A stretch of 64,000 bases of DNA from Pictodentalium vernedei (taxonomy: Eukaryota > Mollusca > Scaphopoda > Dentaliida > Dentaliidae), in NCBI GenBank assembly GCA_031216915.1, contig CM062297.1, forward strand, positions 184,334,083 to 184,398,082, read 5' to 3'. Positions within the stretch are counted from its first letter, which is position 1. Every line of letters starts with the position of its first letter. This document shows positions 24,601 through 36,500 of this stretch, piece by piece. A model generated the notes under the pieces. The model saw only the letters and a list, made by a program, of their open reading frames with translations, did no database searches and was not told the DNA's origin. A program made the translations under genes and the position numbers.

Positions 24601-26610
24601 GGAGTTGGTTAGACGTGATGCAGCCCTAGCTACATCCACGCGTGGATAGTAGGTTAAGAACACTCTCAGAGTCGCTTCGTTCTCGGAGGAGCTTCTCTTC
24701 GACGGCAACTTCCGGCAATCCATGAATTGCTTGAATTATACATTCTCTTGTCTATCTAGTATTACAAGAGATTCAGACTGGGGCAAACATTCGGTGGTTG
24801 ACTCAGAGAGTGCCGCCGCAGTTGCCGGACCCGAGTGTGGCTGTTATGACGGTTGCCAGTCAAACAGATTGGGATATATACTGATCCCTACGGATTCGAA
24901 GTGCCAGGGTCTTTGGGTTCCGCAGTCTTTTAGCTATCAGTTTAACTTCCGCGGAATAATGTTTTTTAGGCTTGCTTTATGTCATTGCATGAACATTATT
25001 CAGAAACGCATGCCCAAATTCCTGTCCTTAATTCGACAGTAGTGGCGTATCTCCGGAACCAGGGAGGCACTCTTTCGTTTCCGTTATTCAATTTAATGGA
25101 AAGAATCCGTCTGTTGGTTATAGTACACCAAGTTCAGTTTTGGTCCGTCATATTCTGGGTCGTCTGATTGTTTTATCGCACTCCCGTTCTCTTACGGGTC
25201 GCTTGTTGCTGTCAGAATGGACTCTCAACAAACAAGTATTTAATCAGATTTGCTATCTATGGGAGCGCCCAATGATGTTTTATTTATGACACAGCTTGCT
25301 AATCAATTGCAGACGTATGTGTTGGCTTGTCCAGATCTCTGAGCTAATACTGTTAACGCTCTATTGATCTATAGGACGGAATGATAGGATACGCGTATCC
25401 TCCGGCGCTGTTGTTTTAGCAGGTATTGCTAAGATAAACAACCACTATACATTTCTGTTGATAGCATCTCTATCTTCACAGAGATCATGAGTAATTTACT
25501 CTCTTGTCTACTGTGGATCTTAACGTGAAATCTTCCTCTATGTGAGGATCTTTTTTCACTGGGTAAATCGTGTCATCTTTATCACAACCAGAAAGGTCGC
25601 AACCTTCATGTATTCCGTTGTGTGGTCCGTATTGCATTGTATGCACTGTACTGGACGAGCTTTGGACGCGATTTCTTACTATAGGAGATCCTCTTCTTCG
25701 CTATTCTATGCGACTAAAGTGGAGGCTCTTCCGTCGTGGTGTAGGGATCATTATGTTCATATGGTTGATCCCTCCATACTACTCATTGCTATTTTTTAGT
25801 ATACTTGTTTCACAAGATCTACTGCAGCCTGTGTTATTTAGGTTATAGGTTTATGTTACCTCATACCTATGCACTCTACTATAGTTTACAATTGAGTCTT
25901 TTGTCTCTTTATCTAAGTCAGTTAGTAACTTTTTGATAAATAGACTTAGAATCTTTAGATTAAATTCCTATACGGATTTTAACTTCGGTTCTTATTTAGC
26001 TAAGTAATCATTTGAGCCTATGGAAACAGTAGTTTTCAAATTCTGACCTTTTAGACAGTAATTCTGTTGGTTTCTCTTTTACTGTAGAGTCAGTGAGTTT
26101 CATGCACTATCGATGGATGATTTTCACTTTCATAGTTTCGGAATCAATACTTCCGTTACTATTTAGGTTGGATTGTTGCATAAGAGTTAGGCTCCTATTA
26201 TCCGGAACCTATTATTTTAAGGTCCTTCCGTCTTCGTATGGGCATAGGCCTTTACTCTTTCCGGGTACAGTTTATGTATTTATAAACAGATATCTGTTTA
26301 TTACAAGGGCGTAAGCTTCTTCTGTCTTTGATGTCTAGTAGAAGGACGTTACGCTCCATTTTATTGTTATGGATTCTATTAACTAGCGTACTGCTTATGG
26401 TATATCATTAGCTTAGCAGTTGTGCTTAAGATTTCGGCTCATGAAGTAAGAGTTCTTTTACTTCTTGGGCTTACATTAATAGTGTTGCTATTATAGATTT
26501 TTGAAGGCTGCTCATTGCGCTCAGCCATCCATTCATGAATTTTATCTCAGAAATATCGAGTTCATTTCTGGAGGCCTCTATTGTTAGGTCTATTATCTAC
26601 TGCTCAGAAT
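21655..26610 (+). pseudogene. Degenerate gag, RNase H and recombinase of copy C
   Basis: The gag remnant is ~21655-24726, with TTG in place of the ORF1 ATG (21699). The second duplication unit begins near 23231, and the E-like insertion is at 22498-22715. The RT-deletion junction is near 24727, followed by the RNase H remnant to ~25360 and the recombinase remnant at ~25560-26610. It shares the disabling lesions of A, B and D. Confidence 0.8.
22498..22715 (+). repeat. Extra E-like gag segment in copy C
   Basis: Orthologous to 12441-12660 in B, with a few substitutions. Confidence 0.8.
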
Positions 26611-27204
26611 GTCATTCTCTTAACAGTTGCTACTATAGCTAGGTAGGCTGTCTGTTTCGGCAGTGTCTCCGTTCGGCTGCCCTCTTCGCTCTGGGCTATT
26701 TGACCCAGGGCAAGAAAAAGGGGGGGGGGGAGGGTGTTCCCTTGGGTCACCTGTTTTTACTATGAAAACAAGGGGATACCTCCTCCGGAGTTAGTAATTC
26801 TGAGCTGTTATTGGGATGGTTGTTTTGTGAGAAGTTTAGGTTTTTAAAATTCATTCAAGTCTTAGTTTTTAAAGTATAGCCTTTGAATATTGCATATGTC
26901 AACGGACATGATTATGCAATTCTCACACACTTTTAGAAGTATAAGAGTCTCTATTCTCTAGACTTACTTTATTATTGGCTTACTTTAAAAATTATTAGTA
27001 TAAGGATTATTGGATATTAATAGAGTACATGGATGTATGAAGCTCAATTTTTGGAAGGTGTTGTATCTTTCTAATTTATCATAAATAAGAAAGATACATG
27101 TAAGGCCTATTACTTCTTTTCCCTACAGGGGATGACTCTAGTTTATTTTATTGAGCGTATTCCATTTTGCTCTATGTCCTTGGCCCTCCAGCCTTTTTAC
27201 TATT

Positions 27205-27293
27205 CAGCTATGTCTGGGTCATTGGTACAGTATAAAAATGTTAAAAAATTTATAGTAATTTATATATTTTTTATACTTACCAATGACCCAGAC
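27205..27293. repeat. ICR of copy C
   Basis: Reverse complement of the joined termini, as in the other copies. Confidence 0.9.
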
Positions 27294-27366
27294 GGGGATG
27301 GCCCTCCCAGGAGTTGGGAACTCTTGCCTCCCCGCTGAGTACATAGCGCTTACCAGGCACTGGTTA

Positions 27367-27595
27367 TTAGAATGATTAATGGCGCCAATTTCGGAACGTC
27401 CTTGACACTGCGCATGCGCAGTAGGGGCGAAGTGTGGAGGGCCTTTCAGGACATGTTTTCTTTAGTTTTAGATGCAAATGTTGGGGATTGGGGGGCAAAA
27501 TTTGTGTTTGGCCCTATATTTTAAGAGTTAGCACCAGCTATGTCTGGGTCATTGGTAAGTATAAAAAATATATAAATTACTATAAATTTTTTAAC
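27367..27595. repeat. Right inverted terminal repeat of copy C
   Basis: Pairs with the left repeat of C and carries the right-end extension ending TTTTTTAAC. Confidence 0.92.
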
Positions 27596-27596
27596 T

Positions 27597-27702
27597 TTTT
27601 TTCATTTGTTGTCTCAAAAACATAGGTTATGGCCCCTCTTTGGAACGAGCTCGTTCCATGGAGGGGTCATAACCTATGTTTTTGAGACAAGAAATGAAAA
27701 AA
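27597..27702. repeat. Near-perfect palindromic hairpin (MITE-like)
   Basis: The arms TTTTTTCATTTGTTGTCTCA and TGAGACAAGAAATGAAAAAA pair, followed inward by AAAACATAGGTTATG and its complement. The centre is TTGGAACGAGCTCGTTCCA. It belongs to the same core family as 6820-6912. Copy C is inserted exactly at its outer T-run. Confidence 0.88.
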
Positions 27703-27788
27703 TAATAAAAGTTAATTGGCAATTTTTGTGAATAGTGCTGGCCGGTTTTGGCCGTTACATTGGGTAAAGAGTTAAGGAGGGACTGTAT

Positions 27789-27829
27789 TAATTTAATCCA
27801 ACAGCCTCATGGGACTGTTGGATTAAATA
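27789..27829. repeat. Short hairpin
   Basis: AATTTAATCCAACAG pairs with CTGTTGGATTAAAT around a short loop. Confidence 0.7.
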
Positions 27830-28185
27830 ATTACTGAACCTCCACACAAATCATTGATTCTTCTGCCTTATTTAGAAAAGGGTCTGGGGCCTATGTCATA
27901 GGGAAAATTTACATCATATGGACTTCAATTGGGAATTTGTTTTGGAGGGAAAGAAATGTACAAAGACAAAGACATTTTATATTTGAATTGAAGAGAGAGC
28001 ATTAAGACCAATACTAAAGCAACTGCATGTATATTACAAGTAAGTTTTATAACAATCAGTCACTTGGAATTATATTCACCTCAGTCTCTTCAGTTGCTAT
28101 TAAACTGTAGTTAAACCGTTAAAGAACTTGTCATTTGCCTTTGAGTTAAGACACTTTTTAAGCTTCATTACTTAAGCCATTTAAA

Positions 28186-28298
28186 TTTAATGCACAGTTA
28201 GTGTCCTGAATTGGGTCATCTTATATAAGGCCACAGAAAACCAATGGTTTTCTGAGGCCTTATGACAACCCAGTTCAGGGCATCAGTTGTGCATTAAA
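28186..28298. repeat. 113-bp hairpin
   Basis: The outer arms TTTAATGCACAG and CTGATGCCC-flanked TGTGCATTAAA pair. The inner arms are CCTGAATTGGGT/ACCCAGTTCAGG and AAGGCCACAGAAAACCA/TGGTTTTCTGAGGCCTT. Likely a palindromic MITE. Confidence 0.8.
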
Positions 28299-28640
28299 GT
28301 TTTGTTTGTGTGGGGACAATGAGGATGGGGAATGGGGAATTTGCGGTTGGGAATTGGGAAAAAACTTGCCTAAATGTCATTGGGAAAGGATCCCACCTTC
28401 GGCCCCTATGGACACTCAAAAGAATTGCTGTAAATACAAAATGGATTTGTTTAATTGCTCTGGCCATTTTTTTTTACCACTCTCTGGTCTTTTTGAGGTA
28501 GCAACTTGAAATACCTGATAGAAGAATGGACTGGGTGTTCAGGTTACATCACTTGGAACACCTTTGGTCCACTGAATCTATGCAGTTTGTTAATTGAACA
28601 AAGGGCAGGATGTAAGTCTGTTACCAACCTCACTGTCAAT

Positions 28641-28844
28641 ATTTTTATACTGTATACCAATGGCCCAGACTTAGCTGGTGCTAACTCAAAAATATCTAGG
28701 GCCAAACACAAATTTTGCTTCCCAATCCCTAAAATTTGCATGCAAAACTGAAAATTAGAAGTCCTATCTGGCCCTCCATACATTTACTCTCTGCACATGT
28801 GCAGATGCCAGGAAGTCACCGAAACTGGCGCCAACATCATTCTT
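28641..28844. repeat. Left inverted terminal repeat of copy H (diverged)
   Basis: Recognisable by CCAATGGCCCAGACTTAGCT, GGGCCAAACACAAATTTTG and CTGGCGCCAA, with numerous substitutions. No matching right repeat was found in the window. Confidence 0.75.
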
Positions 28845-29625
28845 TGTTTGGCCCTCAGTCAGATAACAACAAACTGACATCTGTGCTTTTAAATCTCAGT
28901 TTTAATGATGCCAGACACAAATCAATGGTTATTTTGGTGGATCATTGACACAACTGGATGAAGGAAGGAAGAAACGGTGGTTTGAAACGTTCAGGGCTGT
29001 AATTTTATAATAATTATAAAAATTAGTTCATAATTTCGGGACATGGGCCTGACATCATCATTGATTGATAATGATCTGTCCAGTGTTTGTTTAGTATTCC
29101 TTCCCTACCTTCCCTTGATCCCCCCCAGTCAAGCTACCAAGCTTTTTGGCTTGTTTTATTGAAATTTTTGATAAAAATTTCTTGGGAGTTTAACATATTA
29201 TACAGAAGATTATTCTGTATATCCCCATGGTTACGTCCTCACCCTTGGGGTGTTTGGGCGTTTTGGTCTTGCATCATACATCTGATGTATCGTTTTTTCT
29301 TCTGATGAAGATCTTGCTTTACATCGGATAGTTTATTTCTGTTACTGACTTCGGGCCGTGTTGCCTGGGGTCTTGTTTCCGGTTTTTGTTTGAAGTTGTT
29401 TGCATTGACAATGCTCTAGGTAGTTTCCTATTATTTAGAGAAACGACAGTTGTAAGTAACATAAAATATTCTGGTAGTGTGGCAGTTAATTTTATTGCAT
29501 ATTATTATAATTTTGTCCACACTTAGGCTCTTTTGGGCTCATCATTCCCTTTGGGAACTTGGGCTTTTATATAAGAAAATTTTTTTCAACATTTTTTATA
29601 TTTTTTGAAGGAATTTTTCTTTTGG
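28641..29625 (+). mobile_element. Left part of an old DIRS element (copy H)
   Basis: Begins ATTTTTATACTG after a CAAT flank and follows the family leader through the CACACTTAGGCT and GGGCTTTTAT region, with many substitutions. The terminal palindrome has decayed to CTGCACATGTGCAG. Similarity fades near 29625. A likely right part lies beyond the nested elements, at ~56410-59660. Confidence 0.75.
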
Positions 29626-30505
29626 ATTAGAGACTGGCGGTTAACCGAGGTCACAATTCGGTTTCGGTTGTGAAAAAAACCCCGCGAGTTGCACTGAAAT
29701 TGCCGTCATACAACCAACGTTACGGTTTTTTTAATTAATCATTAATAGGGGCCTACAATGCATAATCTATGTATCCTGGAACAAGGGTTCATCTAATTTG
29801 AAAATGCAGGTGTTATGTCTTTAGAACTAACCCATATCACCCACGATCATGTGTTGGGGGGGGGGGGGGGGCGTGTGAATGTGCCAAGCACCATGAACGG
29901 ATATCTACTGATTACAGAAATGAAAATAGAACTTGGTAACCAACCGCGTGCACCACATGAGAGTTACAAGTTTTCTTGAGTTAAAATGGTGACTGAAGAA
30001 GATCCGAGTCCTGTGTACGATAATCGAAATGACCCGAAATCAAAATTTTGTCCCTGCATGGGACATACATTGCCTGTATAGGCCTATATTTATTAAAAGC
30101 ACAATTTAAGCACATGGAGATACATTTTTTATATGCTCTGATCGAAGTGCTATTTAAAAACAAAAGTGTCAGCAAAAACAACGAATCACACAAGACACGC
30201 ATTGAGTTAATTAGAATTTATTAAAGTTAACCACCATTTCAAAACAAAAAAAATGTGCAGGAGAGAGTTCATCCATAAAAACGTCGAAATTTCTTATGGG
30301 TATGCTCTGTTCCACTGAAAAATTGGTTGCATTGAAATTCTCCCCGTAATTTGCATTGAGAGTTTTTTTTTAAAACTTGTGTTGGAAAGAGGTTAAATGT
30401 GATAAGGCTACGATAGAAATCACACATATTAGGATGGATAAGAATGGCAGACCTCATAGCACCAATCGCACGTATCAATGTTAGATGGTTGGCAGAAATT
30501 GTCAT
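29626..30505. other. Unassigned sequence between H and F
   Basis: No DIRS similarity and no supported gene. It contains a stretch rich in GGTTTCGGTTGTG/CGGTT motifs (29640-29740) and a 14-base G-run near 29860. It may be part of H that is too diverged to align, or a separate insertion. Confidence 0.4.
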
Positions 30506-30707
30506 ATTTTTATACTGTACCAATGACCCAGACATAGCTGGTGCTAACTCTAAAAATTCTAGGGCCAAACACAAATTTTGCCCCCCAATCCCCAAAATTT
30601 GCATCTAAAACCAAAAGAAATCATGTCTTGAAGGTCCTCCATACTTTGCCCTCACTGCGCATGCGCAGTGTCAAGGACGTCCCGAAATTGGCACCAATTA
30701 TCATTCT
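30506..30707. repeat. Left inverted terminal repeat of copy F
   Basis: Pairs with 51538-51761 with a few mismatches (for example GGACGTCCC opposite GGGACATCT). This suggests more post-insertion mutation than in B, C or D. Confidence 0.9.
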
Positions 30708-31482
30708 TTGTTTTGCCCTTCATCAGTTAACATCTCACTGATCTTTGTGCTTGTAAATCTCAGTTTAAATGATGTCAGACACATAAATATTGGAGAAATG
30801 GTGATTCTAAGGAGGATATAGAAGGAGGAGAGGAAAAAGGAGTGACAGAAAATATTCAGGGCTGTAACTTAAAATTTTGTATTGAAATTATGTTAAGTTG
30901 CCTATTTTCGAGGCATGGGCCTGTTGTTGTCATTCTTGCTATCAAGTTGCACTGCTTATTCAGTGTTTCCTCTCCCCTTGTCCTTTAAGTCCCCCCTTGC
31001 TATTCTCCCATGCTTTTGGCATATTTTTGAGTAAGATTACTACTAAAATTTCTTGGGAGTTTTAGCTTGGTAACAGAATGAATTCTGTTATTTTCCCCAT
31101 GTTTACGTTCTCACCCATGGGTATTTAGACGTAGTGTTCTGCATCTACCATCTGATGTTCTGCAGATTCTTCCCTGGAAGTCTCTGTTTTGCATCAGATA
31201 GTGTATATTTTGGTAACTGATTTCGGGCCAGGATTGTCAGTGCCTGGAGTCATGTTTTCTGGTGTTTATACACTTCTTGTTTACATTGGCAACAGTCTCT
31301 TTTGAGGGGGGGGCTTTTTGCCTTTGTACTAGTTTATCTTATTACAAGATACATTATTATTATTCGTAAGTGTTGCATTAATTATTTAAAATAATTTTAA
31401 AATTTTTGTCCACACTTAGGCTTGGGATCCATTGGGGCTCAACGTTACTTTTCAGAAACTTGGGCTTTGCTGAAAAAATATT

Positions 31483-31684
31483 ATTTTTATACTGTACCAA
31501 TGACCCAGACTTAGCTGGTACTAACTCTAACAAAACCAGGGCCAAACACAAATTTTGCCCCCCAATCCCCAAAATTTGCATCCAAAACAAAAAGAAATCA
31601 TGTCCTAAAGGACCTCCATACTATGCCTCTACTGCGCATGCACAGTGACGCAGACGTCCCGAAATTGGCGCCAATTATCGTTCT
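31483..31684. repeat. Left inverted terminal repeat of copy E
   Basis: Pairs with 45374-45601. One CpG in the central palindrome has become CpA (GCGCATGCACAG), while the right copy keeps GCGCATGCGCAG. Confidence 0.9.
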
Positions 31685-32451
31685 CTGTTTGGCCCTTCAT
31701 CAGTCAACATCTCACTGATCTTTGTGCTTGTAAATCTCAGTTTAAAGGATGCCAGACACGTAATTTTTGGAGAAAATGTGATTCTAAGGAGGATAGAAGG
31801 AGGAGAGGAAAAAGAAGTGACAAAAAATAATCAGGGCTGTACTTAAAATTTTTTGATGAAATTATGTTAAGTTGCCTATTTTCGAGGCATGGGCCTCTTG
31901 TTGTCATTCTTGCTAATTGTTGCACTGCTTATTCAGTGTTTCCTCTCCCCTAGCCTTCTAAAGTCCCCCCTTGCAATTCTCCCATGCTTTTGGCATATTT
32001 TTGAGAAATTTCATTTCTAAAATTTCCTGGGAGAGTTGCTTGATTACAGAATGTTTTCTGTTATTTTCCCCTTAGTTACGTTTTCACCCATGGGTGTATA
32101 ACGTTTGTGTTCTGCATCTTCCATCTGATGTTCTACAGATTCTCCCCTGGGAGTCTCTGTTTTGCATCAGATAGAGTGTAATTGATGACTGATTCCGGGC
32201 CAGTTTTTTCAGTGCCAGGAGTCATGTTTTCTGGTGTTTTTACACTGTTTGTTTTCATTGGCAACAGCCTTTTTTGAGGGGGGCTGTTTGCCTTTGCAGT
32301 AGTTTATCTCACTATAAGATACATTTATATTATCTGAAAGTGTCTCATTAATTATTTAATATAAATTTAAAATTTTTGACCACACTTTGCCATCGGATCC
32401 ATCGGGGCTCAACGTTACTTTTCAGCAACTTGGGCTTCGCTGAAAAAATAT

Positions 32452-32654
32452 ATTTTTATACTGTACCAATGACCCAGACATAGCTGGTGCTAACTCTTAA
32501 AATATAGGGCCAAACACAAATTTTGCCCCCCAATCCCCAAAATTTGCATCTAAAACTAAAGAAAACATGTCCTGAAAGGCCCTCCACACCTCGCCCCCAC
32601 TGCGCATGCGCAGTGTCCAGGACGTTCCGAAATTGGCGCCATTTATCATTCTAA
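32452..32654. repeat. Left inverted terminal repeat of copy D
   Basis: Pairs with 39217-39445, including the variants ACACCTCGCCCCCACTGCG and its complement. Confidence 0.93.
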
Positions 32655-33504
32655 GTTTGGCCCTTCATCAGTTAACATCTGACTGATCTTTGTGCTTTTA
32701 AATCTCAGTTTAAATGATGTCAGACACATAAATATTAGTGAAATGGTGATTCTAAGGAGGATAGAAAAGGAGGAGAGGAAAAGAATGTGTGACAGAATAT
32801 TATCAGGGCTGTAACTTAAAATTTTTTAATGAAATTATGTTAAGTTACCTATTTTCAAGGCAGCAGCCATTTTGTTGTCATTCTGATTATTTAGTTACAC
32901 TGTTTTTTCAAGTGTTTTTCCTCTCTCCCTGTCCTTTAAGTTCCCCCTTGCTATTCTCCCATGCTTTTGGCATAGTTTCTGTAATTATTATTACTAAAAT
33001 TTCTTGGGAGTTTTAGCTTAATAACAGAATGAATTCTGTTCTTTCCCCATGTTTACGTCTTCACCTACGGGTGGTTAGGCGTTGTGTTCTGCATCTACCA
33101 TCTGATGTTCTGCAGTTTCTTCCCTGGAAGTCTCTGTTTTGCATCAGATGGTGTATTTTTGGTAACTGATTTCGGGCCTGGGTGCCTGGAGTCTTATTTT
33201 AGTGTTTTTACACTCATTGTTTACATTTACAACAGCCCTCTGTGTGAGGGGGGGATTTCTAAATAATAATATCTTTATGTTATTTTAATCATAACTAGAT
33301 ACATTATTATTGTTCGTAAGTGTTGAATAAATTGTTTAAAATATTTTTAAAATTTTTGTCCACACTTAGGCTTGGGATCCATTGGGGCTCAACGTTACTT
33401 TTCAGAAACTTGGGCTGTTCTGAAAAAATATTTTTTCAAAATATTTTGATTTCAATTATTTTTTCTATATTAATGGATCATATTATTATTATGTATTTGA
33501 TTGC

Positions 33505-36500
33505 CAGGGGTTAGTGCGAGTACCAGGACTTGTTTTCTTTTCTCATTGAAAGGATATTGATCAATTGTTTTAGGAGGAAGTCTTCCTCTGACCTTATTAT
33601 CATTCTATATGTGGTCAGTGTACTCGCATTAACTCCTGTTCTGTATCGTATGATTTCGATGACAATATGGGAAGCGTATGTCACGGTATGTTGTTGGGGA
33701 TTTGGACACTCCGGTCCTTTCCCCGCAGGGTCACTCTACTTTATCAATTTCTATTTCAGACGATCAAGATTAGGGTGATGTATCTGTGATGTCTTCCAAC
33801 AGTGTGCCTCCGTCGTCACAATTAATGAAGGGCTAGCGGAAAAGTGCTCATGTAATACGCCAATTGCCTAAGAGGACCCTAGTAGGTTCGACGGCCTTTG
33901 ACGTCCGCTAGCTCGCCCGGTGTAGCGTCCATTCACCGAATGGTTCGGCAGCCGGGTTCGTCCGTTGCGGTCTAGAAGGAATTTTGGGGTGATGCGAGCA
34001 CTATAAAATTAACTTAATGCACACCCAGTGACGGCGGATCGGAGGGAGAACGGAGGAAGCCTTTTAGTCCGGTTCATAGCTCGTTCCGGTCCATCCGGAC
34101 GGCAAGCGAGAGAGGCCCCTCTCTCGTTCAACAACATCTGGCCCCAGATGTTGTGGTACAAATGTGTTGTTAGCGGAGCATACGTCCGTCGCTCGGGACG
34201 CTCCGTTGTATAGGCAGTCCGCTGAGACTGCTAAGGCTTCCTCTTTTCATCAGCGCACACGACCGCACCTTGGCTGCGTGACCGCCGATATATTACCAGC
34301 TTCGCCGATCAAGGATTCTTCGGCGACCAGGTCACACCATCCGGCAGCCAGGGATTCGAGACCGATGGACTCCGGACGTTCGCATAGGAAGTATGCGGGA
34401 GCCATCTGATGCGGAGCTGCCCTCGGCGAAGCACCGATAGACTGCGCCTCCGCAGGTCTCGACGCCGGACATTCTTGTGCACATAGCACAGCTTATCGCA
34501 GCATCCCAGCAGCCGACAGTAACGGTGTCGGATCGAGAATTATCCGACAGCGCTGGGTCGGTAGCCGGGGACTCGAGGCCTGCAGACTCCGGACGTTCGC
34601 ATAGGAAGTGTGCGGGAGTCAACGTACACGGAGCTTCCAGCGGCAATGCATCGTAAGTCCGCTACGGCACAGGCCTCGGGAACGGACGTGCTTTCCTTAA
34701 TAGCACAGTTTATCGCAGCATCCCAGCATCAACTGAATCTGTCGCATATATTTTATCCGACGATGCTGGGTCGGGACGCTCCGCGGAAGCGGGTACGGAC
34801 GTCCGAAAGTTTCATCCGGTCCGACGGGATACCGAAAGGGATTCGGTGGATTTCAAGCTTTCCCTTTCGGAACAACATATGCTGCGATGCCGGATAAGAA
34901 ACTGATAGCGTCGGTGGACTTAGAAATTTTTGGTTCGGTTCAGGGACATCGTCCCTCAGTTCCGACATAATCCAATAATGTCACACAAACTTTCGAATTA
35001 TTGAACGACGCTATATATATTATTATTTTATGCTTGCTATCCAAGCATTTCTGGTTTCTTGTTCGAAGAGTTATGGAGATGTCTTTCAAAAGTGTGCCTC
35101 TGTCGTCATAGTTAATGAAGAGTTAGCGGCAATAAGTGCTCATGGAATATGTCTATCGCTTACGGAATGACATTCGCTAGCTCACCCGGTGTAGCATACA
35201 TTCATCGAATGGTTCGGCTGCCGGGTTCGTCCGTTGCGGTCTAGGAAGGAGATTTGGGTGATGCGAGCACTTTAATTACTTTAGTACTCACCCAGTGACG
35301 GCAGATTGAGGACAGATCGGAGGAAGCCAACAACATAGGGGACCGCATGTTGTGGTTCAGATATTTTACATTCGGAGCATATGTCCGTTGCTCGGGACGC
35401 TCCGTTATATTGACAGTCCGAGAGACTGTCTTTAATGCTTCCTCATCCTCACAGCAGGGCACACGACCGCACTTTGGCTACGTGACCTCGAGTATCCGAT
35501 CAGTTTCGGCATTCAGTGATTCCACAGCGAATAGGTCGCGCCATCCGGTAGCCAAGGGACACGAGGCCTATACACTCCGTTCGCTCGCATATTGGAAGTA
35601 TGCACGGGGTAACGATCTCGGAGCTTCCTGCGGCAATGCATCGTAAGACCGCTGCTCCTCAGGCCTCGGTGACGGACGTGCTATCCGAGTTAGCACAGTT
35701 GTTTCGCAGCATCCCAGCAATTGACGGTTTCTCGGTCGAATCAGGAATTATCCGACGGCGCTGGGTCGGTGCGGTCCGCGGTTGCATCAAGCTACGGACG
35801 ACCGAACGCTTTATAGGGTCCGACAGGATGGCGAAAGGGATTCGAAAGATTTCGAGTTTTCCCTTTAGTAGTATCGGAAGATGCCTTTCATATCTTCTGG
35901 CATTTCTTCCAGTGATTATTTTTCGGACTTCATTGCTGCGATCTTGGATAAGAGACTTATAGCGTCATTGGACTCGGATTTTTCGATCGGTACAGGGACT
36001 TTGTCCCTGACTTACCGACGCAGTCCAATATTGTCATTACAACATGTGTTTTATTTTTCGACGCTATATATTATATATATATATACAAGCCTGCTACTAA
36101 GCATGATAGTTTAGTTTCTTGTCCGCGTGGCTCATTTCTGCCATTTTATCTTTTTTACATATAGTTTATTTTGGCAGAGCAGGGCAAACCGAGAGTTCAT
36201 ATGCGTCTAGACGGTGTGATTAAAGACTGCATATATTCTTTTTCGCCGTTTATGTCTTTTCCAATTTCAATATTGGGAACGACATTATGTATAGTAGTCT
36301 TAACTTAGACGCTTTATTATACGTAATCCGCCTTACGGAGGCGTTATCATTACGTCTTCAAGAAAAGATTTACGGGATATTATTCTCAATGTAATTTCTT
36401 TTGAGGGCAGTATTTTGTTCACGTATAACTCCGCCCTTCAGTGGCTGATTGGAGTGTTTAGACGTGATGCAGCCCTAGCTACATCCACGCGTGGATAGTA

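Larger units (their letters stand above)
20603..27595 (+). mobile_element. DIRS-type element copy C (non-autonomous, complete ends)
   Basis: A 6,993-bp element from ATTTTTATAC (20603) to TTTTTTAAC (27595), with the same layout as B and D. The poly-G run is 11 bases (26720-26730). The right flank is a run of seven T followed by CATTTG, which is the start of a perfect hairpin (27597-27702). The left flank AAGTAA shows no target duplication. The terminal repeats pair well, with one visible mismatch (GCAAATGTTGG in the right repeat). Confidence 0.93.
27596..28640. other. Non-coding sequence between copies C and H
   Basis: Contains three hairpins (27597-27702, 27789-27829, 28186-28298) and otherwise AT-rich unique-looking sequence. 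No exon could be supported. Confidence 0.5.

Noticed and set aside
28310-28509. Possible exon near 28300-28500
   Set aside because: Two short overlapping frames adjoin a hairpin, with no convincing acceptor/donor pair or domain.
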